Shown here one piece after another: positions 8,775 to 16,252 of a DNA stretch of 64,000 nt. Each line of letters opens with the position of its first letter. The first letter of the stretch is position 1. The translations under genes were made by a program, and so were the position numbers. Origin of the DNA: Peterkaempfera bronchialis (GTDB lineage Bacteria; Actinomycetota; Actinomycetes; Streptomycetales; Streptomycetaceae); contig NZ_CP031264.1 in assembly GCF_003258605.2 (NCBI RefSeq), positions 2,480,001-2,544,000 of the forward strand, given 5' to 3'. The notes under the pieces are model-generated. The model was not told the DNA's origin. It did not search any database and saw nothing but the letters and a program-made list of their open reading frames with translations.

Positions 8775-9986
8775 ATGGCAGCGGATGTGGTGGTGACCGG
8801 TCTCGGGGCCACGACCCCCCTGGGCGGCGATGTGGCCTCGACCTGGTCCGCCCTGCTGGCCGGGGAGTCCGGGGTCACCGCGATCGAGGAGGAGTGGGCC
8901 CGGGAGCTGCCGGTCCGGATCGCTGCCCGGCTGCGGGTGGAGCCGAGCGCGGTACTGGACCGGGTGCAGGCCCGCCGGATGGACCGCTGCGAGCAGATCG
9001 CCCTGGTCGCCGCCCGCGAGGCATGGGCCGACGCGGGGCGGCCGGAGGTGGAGCCGGAGCGGCTGGCCGTGGTGGTCGGCACCGGCACCGGCGGCGCGCT
9101 GAGCCTGCTGGCCCAGGACGACATCCTGGAGTCCTCCGGCGTACGCCGGGTCTCCCCGCACACCGTGCCCATGCTGATGGCCAACGGCCCCGCCGCCTGG
9201 GTCTCCATCGAACTCGGCGCGCGGGGCGGTGCGCACACCCCCGTGAGCGCCTGCGCCTCCGGCGCCGAGGCCATCGCCATGGGCCTGGACCTGATCCGGC
9301 TCGGCCGCGCCGACGTGGTCGTGGCGGGCGGGGCGGAGGCATGCATCCACCCGCTGCCGATCGCCGGGTTCGCCCAGGCCAAGGCGCACTCCACCCGCAA
9401 TGACGCGCCGCAGCGGGCGTCCCGCCCGTTCGACACCGGCCGGGACGGCTTTGTGATCGGCGAGGGCGCCGCGCTGCTGGTCCTGGAGCGGGCCGAGTTC
9501 GCCGCCGCCCGCGCGGCCCGGGTGCACGCGGTACTGGCCGGAGCGGGCGTCACCTCCGACGCCCACCACATCACCGCCGCCCACCAGGACGGCCAGGTCC
9601 GCGCCATGCGGCTGGCCCTGGCCGCCGCCGGGCTCGGCCCGCTGGACATCCAGCACATCCATGCGCACGCCACCTCCACCCCGCTGGGCGACCTGGTCGA
9701 GGCCCACTCGATCACCGAGGCGGTGGGCAGCCACCCGGTGGTCACCGCCACCAAGTCGATGACCGGCCACCTCTTCGGCGCGGCCGGTGCGGTCGGCGCC
9801 CTGGCGGCGCTGCTCGCCGTCCGCGACGGCACCGTCCCGCCCACCGCCAACCTCACCGACCCGGACCCCGGGATCAAGCTGGACATCGTCAGCGGCGGCC
9901 CCCGCACGGCCCGGCCACGGGCCGCGCTCAGCAACGCCTTCGGCTTCGGCGGCCACAACGCCTCCCTGGTCTTCACCGCCGCCTGA
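8775..9986 (+). CDS. beta-ketoacyl-ACP synthase II family protein (FabF-like, stand-alone)
   Basis: This 403-residue condensing enzyme has the thiolase fold: active-site cysteine at about residue 160 in SACASGAEA, first histidine in HAHATSTPLGD, and second histidine with the supporting lysine in KSMTGHLFGAAG. All catalytic residues for decarboxylative Claisen condensation are present. The start has AAAGGAG about 6 nt upstream. There is no acyl carrier protein, ketoreductase or malonyl transferase beside it, so it is not part of a visible fatty acid or polyketide cluster. It may elongate or initiate a specialised acyl chain; the substrate is unknown. Confidence 0.88.
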   Translation: MAADVVVTGLGATTPLGGDVASTWSALLAGESGVTAIEEEWARELPVRIAARLRVEPSAVLDRVQARRMDRCEQIALVAAREAWADAGRPEVEPERLAVVVGTGTGGALSLLAQDDILESSGVRRVSPHTVPMLMANGPAAWVSIELGARGGAHTPVSACASGAEAIAMGLDLIRLGRADVVVAGGAEACIHPLPIAGFAQAKAHSTRNDAPQRASRPFDTGRDGFVIGEGAALLVLERAEFAAARAARVHAVLAGAGVTSDAHHITAAHQDGQVRAMRLALAAAGLGPLDIQHIHAHATSTPLGDLVEAHSITEAVGSHPVVTATKSMTGHLFGAAGAVGALAALLAVRDGTVPPTANLTDPDPGIKLDIVSGGPRTARPRAALSNAFGFGGHNASLVFTAA

Positions 9987-10157
9987 CCCTGTCGCCCCCG
10001 CCCCCGGCCGGGGAATCCGGCTGCACCCGGCGTGGACGGACCCTGCTCCGCCACGATGCGGCCCACCGGGCCGGCGGAGCCGTGGCTGAGCAGCACGGCC
10101 TGACCGAGGACCGGCCTCGATGTCCTCCGGCCACGCCGACCACGGGGGCGGCCGGGC

Positions 10158-11402
10158 TCAGGCGAGCCAGGCGAGGGCGGCCACCGCCATGGCCTGGGTA
10201 CCGGTGGCCAGGGTCGGCCCCGGGACGGGCGAGAAGTGCGGGGAGTGGTTGACCGGGATGTCCTGGTCGATCCGGTCGGCCCGCTGGGCGGCGTGCCAGG
10301 TCTCCGGGTCGGTGCAGCCGACGCCCCAGTAGACGGCCGGGGCGCCGACCGAGGTGGCCAGGACGCTGAAGTCCTCGCTGGCGGCCTGCGGGGGCAGCGG
10401 GACGAGCGCATCGCCGAAGTGGTCGCGGAAGGCCGGCTCCAGCCGAGCGGTGGCCGCCGAGTCGTTGACGGTGAGCGGGAAGGAGCCAAGGGACTCGAAC
10501 TCCGGGTCCTTCGGGGAACCCGAGGCGGCGCACTCGGCGCGCACGATCCGCTCCACGGCGGCCAGCACCCGGGCGCGGGTCGCGGCGCTGTATGTACGCA
10601 GGCTGAGCCCGAGCACGGCGCGGTCCGGGATGACGTTCTCCCGGGTGCCCGCCTGGAGCGAGCCGACGGTGAGCACCGCCGTCTCCGCCGGGTCCACCTC
10701 CCGGGCGACCACGCCCTGCAACCGGACCACGGTCATCGCCGCCAGCACCACCGGATCGACGGTGCTCTGCGGCCGGGAGCCGTGGCCGCCCCGCCCGTGC
10801 AGGGTGATCCGCAGGCTGTCGGCGGCCGACAGCACCGGCCCGCTGCGGAGCGCCACCGTACCGGCCGGCATCGGCAGCACATGCTGGCCGAGCACCACGT
10901 CCGGCACCGGCACCCGGTCGTAGAGGCCGCCGTCGACCATCGCCTGCGCCCCGGTGCCGGTCTCCTCGGCGGGCTGGAAGGCGACCGTCAGCGTGCCGCG
11001 CCACCGGTCGGGCCGGGCGGCGAGCAGCCGGGCCGCGCCGAGCAGGCAGGCGACATGGGCGTCATGCCCGCAGGCGTGCATCACCGGCGGGTCGGTGACG
11101 GTGGAGGCGTACGGCAGCCCGGTCTCCTCGCGGACCGGCAGGGCGTCCATGTCGGCCCGCAGCAGCACACTCGGCCCGTCACCGCCGGTGAGCACCCCGG
11201 CGACACCGGTGCCGCCGAGGTGCTCGTAGACGGTGAAGCCCCACTGCCGCAGCCGCCCGGCGACCAGCGCGGCGGTGCGGGTCTCCCGGCCGGAGAGTTC
11301 CGGGTGGGCGTGCAGGTCGCGGTAGACGTCCTCCAGGTCGGGGAGGTGCCCCGGCACATCGGCGAGGACGGCGGCTGCGGCCTTCGAGGTGCTGGCGGTC
11401 AT
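10158..11402 (-). CDS. M20-family amidohydrolase (IAA-amino acid / hippurate hydrolase type)
   Basis: The 414-residue enzyme has the peptidase M20D pattern: RADMDALPVREETGLPY, MHACGHDAHVACLLGAA, FQPAEETGTGAQAMVDGG and, later, the dimerisation-domain HGRGGHGSRPQ. These contain the metal-binding Cys/His residues and the catalytic glutamate pair. The family removes N-acyl groups from amino acids. The ATG is chosen at the start of homology, with GGAGGG 12 nt upstream; the same frame stays open upstream into a membrane-protein-like sequence. The gene is convergent with the ketoacyl synthase. Confidence 0.88.
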   Translation of the reverse strand: MTASTSKAAAAVLADVPGHLPDLEDVYRDLHAHPELSGRETRTAALVAGRLRQWGFTVYEHLGGTGVAGVLTGGDGPSVLLRADMDALPVREETGLPYASTVTDPPVMHACGHDAHVACLLGAARLLAARPDRWRGTLTVAFQPAEETGTGAQAMVDGGLYDRVPVPDVVLGQHVLPMPAGTVALRSGPVLSAADSLRITLHGRGGHGSRPQSTVDPVVLAAMTVVRLQGVVAREVDPAETAVLTVGSLQAGTRENVIPDRAVLGLSLRTYSAATRARVLAAVERIVRAECAASGSPKDPEFESLGSFPLTVNDSAATARLEPAFRDHFGDALVPLPPQAASEDFSVLATSVGAPAVYWGVGCTDPETWHAAQRADRIDQDIPVNHSPHFSPVPGPTLATGTQAMAVAALAWLA

Positions 11403-12164
11403 CGGATGCGGTCCCTCCGGCGGGTACGGCCCCCTTCGGCACCCGTACCCGGGCAGGTGCCGCTGCACCCTCCGCCGCGCCCGGACCTCATCGCAGCGGG
11501 CCGTCAGCGCCAAACCAGCAGTGCCAAACCAGCAGCGCCAGACCGTCAGCGCCGACCCGTCAGCGCCGGACCGCCGCGCGGCCGGGTCGCACCACCGGCC
11601 GGACCGCCCCCGCCGCCGGACCGGTGCTGGACCACGGCCCGGCCCCCGGCGGCGCCCCAGCAGCCAGCCGGCGTCGGTACGGGCCCAGAGCAGCGTCTCG
11701 TGCGCCCGTTCCCAGCGGGCGAGGCGCCATACGGAGAGCAGCAGCCCCACCCCGAGCCCGGCGGCGGCCAGCCCGGCCGCCGGCCCGGCGGCGAAGCCCG
11801 TACCGGCCAGCAGCACCATGCCGCCCAGCGTCCAGAGCCCCTTGCCGAACAGATACCGCCGCCGGGTCAGCCGGGCCGGCTCCACCGTCACCGAGAAGGG
11901 CGCCCGCTGCGCGGCGGCGGCCTGCTGCCGCCACCAGCCTCGCCGATGCACCACCCCGTACACCGCCCCGGCGAGGAAGAGCCCCACCCCCACCAGTGCG
12001 GAGGTCGTCCGGGACACCGGCTGCCCGGGCAGCAGCACCCCGACCCCCGCTCCCACCGCCCCGGCCCAGACCAGCGACCACCCGGTCGCCGCCCGCACCA
12101 CCGTCACCCTGGCCAGCGCATACGTCCCGCGCACAACCGCCTCCCGCACACCGATCGGCAGCAT
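11403..12164 (-). CDS. probable small integral membrane protein; 3' end undefined, frame continuous with the downstream amidohydrolase
   Basis: About 170 codons from the ATG encode a plausible membrane protein: hydrophobic segments near residues 28-45, 56-72 and 115-145, and a basic amphipathic stretch with KGLWTLGGM. After about residue 175 the sequence becomes Arg/Gly/Pro-rich and looks non-coding, yet no stop appears before the amidohydrolase. Either a stop was lost, a frameshift exists, or the two are fused. Fusion seems unlikely because the linker lacks structure and the amidohydrolase has its own start. No ribosome site is obvious at the ATG. Family unknown. Confidence 0.45.
11501..11572. 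repeat. degenerate short tandem repeat
   Basis: Several imperfect 13-15 bp units built around CCGTCAGCGCC and CCAGCAGCGCC follow each other between the amidohydrolase start and the membrane-protein frame. Such repeats expand and contract by slippage, and this may explain why no stop codon separates the two frames. Confidence 0.6.
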
Positions 12165-12225
12165 CGACGTCGGCCGTGAGGTTACCCCTGCTTGATGAGA
12201 ATGTGCAGGGTCCCCGTAACAAGAC

Positions 12226-12271
12226 GAGCGGCTGGCTTCCCCGTGCCCGGGCGAGAGGAAGCCAGCCGCTC
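12226..12271 (-). terminator. hairpin terminator after the DUF397 gene
   Basis: A 15-bp perfect stem with arm GAGCGGCTGGCTTCC and a 16-nt loop lies 10 nt beyond the DUF397 stop codon on the minus strand. It is well placed to end the XRE-DUF397 transcript. Confidence 0.75.
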
Positions 12272-12281
12272 TCGGCTCTGG

Positions 12282-12503
12282 TCAGAACTCTCCGGCTACC
12301 ACGCCCTGGCGGAACGCTGTCCATTCCGCAGCGTCGAACCGCAGGGGCTCGCGGTCAGGGTTCTTGGAGTCGCGCACCGCCACCCCGCCGCCAGGGAGGT
12401 CGGTGACCTCAACGCAGTTGTTCTCCGCACCGCTGGCCGAGGACTTGCGCCAGGTGGCGGCGGAGAGGTCGTGGGAGTACAGCTCCGCCTTGGCTTCGTT
12501 CAC
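12282..12503 (-). CDS. DUF397 domain protein
   Basis: This 73-residue protein has the DUF397 signature: WRKSSASGAENNCVEV near residue 18, then VAVRDSKNPDREPLRF and a terminal WTAFRQGV. DUF397 proteins are streptomycete-specific partners of XRE/DUF5753 regulators such as the WhiJ/BldB-type systems in development. The GTG start overlaps the stop of the upstream regulator gene in a GTGA arrangement, indicating coupled translation. The regulator-partner relation is known for the family; its role here is inferred. Confidence 0.9.
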   Translation of the reverse strand: MNEAKAELYSHDLSAATWRKSSASGAENNCVEVTDLPGGGVAVRDSKNPDREPLRFDAAEWTAFRQGVVAGEF

Positions 12504-13366
12504 TTGCGGTGGCCTTCTTCCGTATCCGTGATGCGTACGAGTGAGTCCTCCACCGACAGGGCCGTAGCACGGATGCGCTCGACCGCGCCCGCGAAGGGTG
12601 ACGCGCCATCGCCCTCAACGTAGGTGGCTCCGCTGAGGTTCTCCAGAAGCACGACGTCCGGGGTGGGGCCGGGGAAGCTGACGAGGCTGAAGCCGCCCAG
12701 AAGGCCGGGATGTGCGGTGGAGTCCAGCGGCATGATCTGGATGGTGATGTTGGGCATCTCGGCCACATCCAGCAGACGCCGCAGTTGGTCGCGCATGGTG
12801 GTCGGCCGGACAGCAAACCGCTGGTGGAGGGCGGCTTCGTGGATGATCGCCCAATACTCCAGGGGCTGGCCGACCCGGGTCAGCACTGCCTGACGGGCCT
12901 GCCGCACCTCGGCCAGAGCTGCAACCTCGTCAGGGGTTCGGGACAGGGTCACGCCAGCGATGGTCTCACGCGCATAAGCGGCGGTCTGCAACAGCCCTGG
13001 GATGACCAACGGCGACCACTCGCAGATCCGCTCGGCGTCGGACTCCAGCGAGATGTAGTCCGCGTAAGCCGGTGCCACGACACCGCTGTAGGTCTGCCAC
13101 CAGCCCTTCTTGCCCGCGTCCTTGGCGAGGTTCTCAATCGCGGCGAACACCTCGGGGTCAGAGACGCCGTATGCCTTGAGCAGCGCAGTGACCTCGGACG
13201 GGCGGATCTGCTGGGTGGCGTTCTCGATCTTCGACAGCTTGGGGGCCTTCCATCTCATCGTCGCGGCGGCGTCATCAAGCGTCATACCAGCCTCGTTCCG
13301 CAACTTCCTGAGGACGCTGCCCAAGCGTCGGCGCCGGATCGTCGGAACCAAGGGTGAGTTCGGCAT
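12500..13366 (-). CDS. XRE-family regulator with DUF5753 domain (WhiJ-like)
   Basis: This 288-residue protein has an N-terminal helix-turn-helix (RKLRNEAGMTLDDAAATM then SKIENATQQI) and a long C-terminal DUF5753 region containing WSPLVIPGLLQT, YWAIIHEAAL and PNITIQIMPLD. This is the standard form of WhiJ-type regulators, which work with DUF397 and HATPase partners encoded alongside. The start is placed at the ATG nearest the helix-turn-helix; the long upstream open frame has no family resemblance. It is divergent from the HATPase gene, with a 203-nt shared regulatory region. Confidence 0.9.
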   Translation of the reverse strand: MPNSPLVPTIRRRRLGSVLRKLRNEAGMTLDDAAATMRWKAPKLSKIENATQQIRPSEVTALLKAYGVSDPEVFAAIENLAKDAGKKGWWQTYSGVVAPAYADYISLESDAERICEWSPLVIPGLLQTAAYARETIAGVTLSRTPDEVAALAEVRQARQAVLTRVGQPLEYWAIIHEAALHQRFAVRPTTMRDQLRRLLDVAEMPNITIQIMPLDSTAHPGLLGGFSLVSFPGPTPDVVLLENLSGATYVEGDGASPFAGAVERIRATALSVEDSLVRITDTEEGHRK

Positions 13367-13531
13367 ATGCGAAGTCTGGCACCCCCCAAGGGTGGAAGTG
13401 GAGCCCGCATCTCGACTCGATTCACTAGATCGGGTCGAAACCTTGCGCCCAGACATGGAAAAGGTCCACCATCGGGGGCAACTCGCTAACTGCCAGTCAG
13501 AATATTGCTGCTTGGCGTGACACGAAGCCGT

Positions 13532-13554
13532 GCTGCCCGGGACCGCCGGGCAGC
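13532..13554 (+). promoter_or_regulatory. perfect 9-bp hairpin in the leader of the HATPase gene
   Basis: GCTGCCCGG and CCGGGCAGC pair around a 5-nt loop, ending 4 nt before the purine-rich ribosome site GAGGGGAGG. It could regulate translation or stabilise the transcript. It is not a terminator of any upstream gene, because the upstream gene points away. Confidence 0.5.
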
Positions 13555-13569
13555 AGAGGGGAGGAAGCC

Positions 13570-14169
13570 ATGCTCGTTGCGGCAAGAGAGACCACCGCGA
13601 TCAGACCTGGTCTCTACTTGGTTCGCAGGCCCGGAGGGTTCGCCGCCCATATGACAGCCTCCGCACTCCACCTGCGGTTCGTCCGGGACCTGGCGGGCAA
13701 GACGCTGCGCACGCTCGGGGTGGAGACCGAGACGATCGAGGACGTGCGGTTGGTCGCCTCTGAACTGGTCGGCAATTCGGTCAGGGCCTGCGGGGATCAC
13801 GTGCCCTTGGTCATCGAGGTGGATGCCGGGCCGTCCGGAGTGACGGTGAGGGTCCACGATCCGGACGCGAAGCCCCTCCCCCGACGTCCCGGAACGTCCC
13901 TGGACGACGACCAGGCCGAATCCGGTCGCGGCCTCGGGTTGGTGGACCTTCTGGCGCCCGGCTGGGAGGTCATCCACACCCCGGTCGGCAAGCAGATCTC
14001 CTGCCGCCTGACAACAGAGAAGCAGTCTGCGATCACTCAGCCGGTCCCGGACGGGTCGCCGATTCGAAGTGAATCCGAACGGAAGAGCCGGAACCACGCG
14101 GCTGGTCGGCTCCGCCAACCGCCGACGCCGGCCTCACCTCCGATCAACTCGATCAACCCGACTTCCTGA
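13570..14169 (+). CDS. ATP-binding protein of the RsbW-like HATPase family (WhiJ-cluster type)
   Basis: The first 140 residues contain a GHKL ATP-binding core: VASELVGNSVRACGDH (N box), VRVHDPDAKPLP (G1) and SGRGLGLVDLLA (G2). The remaining 55 residues are Ser/Pro/Arg-rich and probably disordered. Together with the divergent XRE and DUF397 genes it forms the triplet seen many times in Streptomyces genomes. It is also the first gene of a rightward run leading into the radical SAM gene 12 nt downstream, so it may be co-transcribed with it. The start has GAGGGGAGGA about 6 nt upstream. Confidence 0.85.
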   Translation: MLVAARETTAIRPGLYLVRRPGGFAAHMTASALHLRFVRDLAGKTLRTLGVETETIEDVRLVASELVGNSVRACGDHVPLVIEVDAGPSGVTVRVHDPDAKPLPRRPGTSLDDDQAESGRGLGLVDLLAPGWEVIHTPVGKQISCRLTTEKQSAITQPVPDGSPIRSESERKSRNHAAGRLRQPPTPASPPINSINPTS

Positions 14170-14181
14170 GAGAGGACCGCT

Positions 14182-15105
14182 GTGACCGAACCGACCCTTC
14201 CCGCAAAGGCATTACTGCCTCTCGTACCTTCACAGGGATCACCGGCACAACCTGCGGACGGCAGCCCGCTGGCGGGGATCCGGTATGTCGAGGTCGAGAC
14301 CTCCCGTTACTGCAACCGCACGTGTTCCTGGTGCCCCAACGGTCACACAGACGCCCGCAGGATCCAGCAGTTGATGGACTGGCAGGTGTTCACGAAGATC
14401 ACCGCAGAACTCGGGGCAGCCCACTTCGAGGGGTTCTTCGCCTTCCACAACTACAACGAGCCACTGGCCAACCCCCGCCTGCGGGAGGAGATCGCCCAGG
14501 TCCACCTGGACGCCCCCGGCGCCAAGCCTGCGATCTACACCAACGGTGACCTGTTCAACCGCGACATCCTGGAGCAGATGCGCGAGGACGGGGTGAAGTA
14601 CCTGCGGATCACCCGCTATCCGCACCGCTCGGCTGTGCTGCCCACCTATGAGGCCCTGCGTCGGTGGCTGGCGAGGACAAAGCTGGACACCCCGGACCTC
14701 CTCTGGAAGTTCACCGAAGTTCGCCAGGGCTTGGCCGCGACGTGGACCGACCAGGCAGGCGGACTGAAGGTCGAGGTCATCCGCCCCTCGATCGAGACCT
14801 ACAACGACCGAGGCGGAACCGCTGCGGTGTTGCAGGTCGCTCCGGCACGCACGGCGCCGTGCCAGATGACAGCCACCTCGCTGAGCGTCGACTACCGGGG
14901 CCAGGTGAAGATGTGCTGCAACGTGGTGCCCGAAGGCGCTCAGCACCACGAGTACGTCGTCGGAACGGTCGCCGAGCACTCCCTCGCCGAGCTGTGGCAC
15001 CACCCGGTGATGGCCGACTGGCGTGGGCGCCATGCCCGCTCCGACTGGTCGCGCTCGCCCGCCTGCAAGACCTGCGTGCAGGCCCTCCCGGAGACCCGCC
15101 GATGA
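14182..15105 (+). CDS. radical SAM/SPASM protein with a TTA codon near its start
   Basis: The 307-residue protein binds a [4Fe-4S] cluster for radical S-adenosylmethionine chemistry through C44-x3-C48-x2-C51 (YCNRTCSWC). The C-terminal third carries extra cysteines in a SPASM-like pattern (APCQMT, KMCCNVV, PACKTC), as in enzymes with auxiliary clusters that modify peptides, proteins or sugars. The GTG start has AGAGG 6-7 nt upstream. Codon 11 (14212-14214) is TTA, the rare leucine codon read by the developmentally controlled bldA tRNA in Streptomyces. The stop overlaps the next ATG (ATGA), so it is translationally coupled to the GHMP kinase. No precursor peptide gene is visible beside it; the substrate is unknown. 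Confidence 0.88.
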   Translation: MTEPTLPAKALLPLVPSQGSPAQPADGSPLAGIRYVEVETSRYCNRTCSWCPNGHTDARRIQQLMDWQVFTKITAELGAAHFEGFFAFHNYNEPLANPRLREEIAQVHLDAPGAKPAIYTNGDLFNRDILEQMREDGVKYLRITRYPHRSAVLPTYEALRRWLARTKLDTPDLLWKFTEVRQGLAATWTDQAGGLKVEVIRPSIETYNDRGGTAAVLQVAPARTAPCQMTATSLSVDYRGQVKMCCNVVPEGAQHHEYVVGTVAEHSLAELWHHPVMADWRGRHARSDWSRSPACKTCVQALPETRR

Positions 15106-16151
15106 GTACGGCCACCGTCTCCCGTGCGGTGACCGCCTCGGCGCCCGGCCGCCTGTGTCTGGCCGGGGAATCACTGGACTGGATGACCGGCGGCTCTTCG
15201 GTCGTCGCCGCCATGCCGCTGCGGACCCGGGTGACCGCCTGGCGGGCACACGGTTCCACCGCGCTGACGCTGACCTCCGGCTCACCGCTGTTCCGCACGC
15301 GCCTGATCCCCGCAGCCCTCGCGGCAAACGGCTGCTACGCGGGCGACGCGCTGGATCACATGCAGGCCGCCGCCCGAGTCGCCCTGCGGCAACGGGATCT
15401 GATCGCCGGGACGGTACTGACCGCCGCGAGCGACCTGCCTGCGGGGGCCGGGCTGTCCTCCAGCGCCGCCCTCACTCTGGCGGTGGTCATGGCCCTGGAC
15501 GGCCTCAACGGCTTCCCCCTGGACCTTGAGGCGGTCTGCGAACGGGCCCGCCAAGCAGAGGCCGGGGAGCTCAGCTCCGGTGCGGGCTGGATGGACTTCC
15601 TGGCCTGCGCGCACGGCGGCGTCAACCGGGTGAACGCCGGAGCGGTTCCCTCTGTCGAGCGGATCGCACCGACCCTGGGCATCCCGGTGGTGGTCATCGA
15701 TACCTTGCAACGACGTACCACTGCGGCGGTCCTGGCCTCCAAACGCGAACGCTTCCAGGCTCAGGAACCCGGAATGGTCGTCTACTCCCGCGAAGCGGGA
15801 GCACTGGTCGACGCCATCACCGCCGTCCTGTCAAGCCAAGCGGTGGATCACTGGGAGGTGGGCCGCCTGCTCAACGCCGGTCAAGAGCTGCTGCGGGACA
15901 AGGTCCGCTGTTCAACCGATCTGATCGACACCTGTGTCCAGCGGGTGCTCTCTGCCGGGGCGCTCGGCGCCAAACTGTCCGGCTCCGGCCACGGCGGTTG
16001 CCTGTTCGCGCTGGTTCCCGACGACGCGCTGACAGCTGTTCTGAAGTCCGTCGCAAACCTGCCGGTCCATGCACTGGCTCTGCCTGCTTCCGAACCGCAT
16101 GGGCTCCTCTCGACACTCCCGCTGCCCCGCTCCCGCACGACCCCCGCATGA
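15102..16151 (+). CDS. GHMP-family small-molecule kinase (galactokinase/mevalonate kinase-like)
   Basis: This 349-residue protein has an N-terminal motif ASAPGRLCLAGESLDW, related to the sugar-kinase signature. Its ATP-binding loop is PAGAGLSSSAAL near residue 110, and it has the C-terminal GAKLSGSGHGGCLF. The GHMP family phosphorylates sugars, mevalonate or homoserine; the first motif is closest to sugar or heptose kinases. It overlaps the radical SAM gene by 4 nt and is followed, after a strong hairpin, by a phosphohexomutase. A sugar-1-phosphate-forming pathway is a reasonable reading, but no nucleotidyltransferase or glycosyltransferase lies next to it. Confidence 0.85.
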   Translation: MSTATVSRAVTASAPGRLCLAGESLDWMTGGSSVVAAMPLRTRVTAWRAHGSTALTLTSGSPLFRTRLIPAALAANGCYAGDALDHMQAAARVALRQRDLIAGTVLTAASDLPAGAGLSSSAALTLAVVMALDGLNGFPLDLEAVCERARQAEAGELSSGAGWMDFLACAHGGVNRVNAGAVPSVERIAPTLGIPVVVIDTLQRRTTAAVLASKRERFQAQEPGMVVYSREAGALVDAITAVLSSQAVDHWEVGRLLNAGQELLRDKVRCSTDLIDTCVQRVLSAGALGAKLSGSGHGGCLFALVPDDALTAVLKSVANLPVHALALPASEPHGLLSTLPLPRSRTTPA

Positions 16152-16210
16152 CCGGTGGTGGCCGCCTCGGCGCCGGGCCGACCTCCGGTGGCGAGGCGGC
16201 CACCACCGGT
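16151..16210 (+). terminator. very strong hairpin between GHMP kinase and phosphohexomutase genes
   Basis: Two 19-nt arms (16151-16169 and 16192-16210) are perfectly complementary around a 22-nt loop. The left arm is ACCGGTGGTGGCCGCCTCG and starts at the last base of the kinase stop codon. The next gene starts only 42 nt after the hairpin, so it may terminate partially, or act as an mRNA stability or processing element. Confidence 0.8.
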
Positions 16211-16252
16211 AACCTCTCCCTGCATGTCCCGTGAACTCCTGGAAGGCACCAG

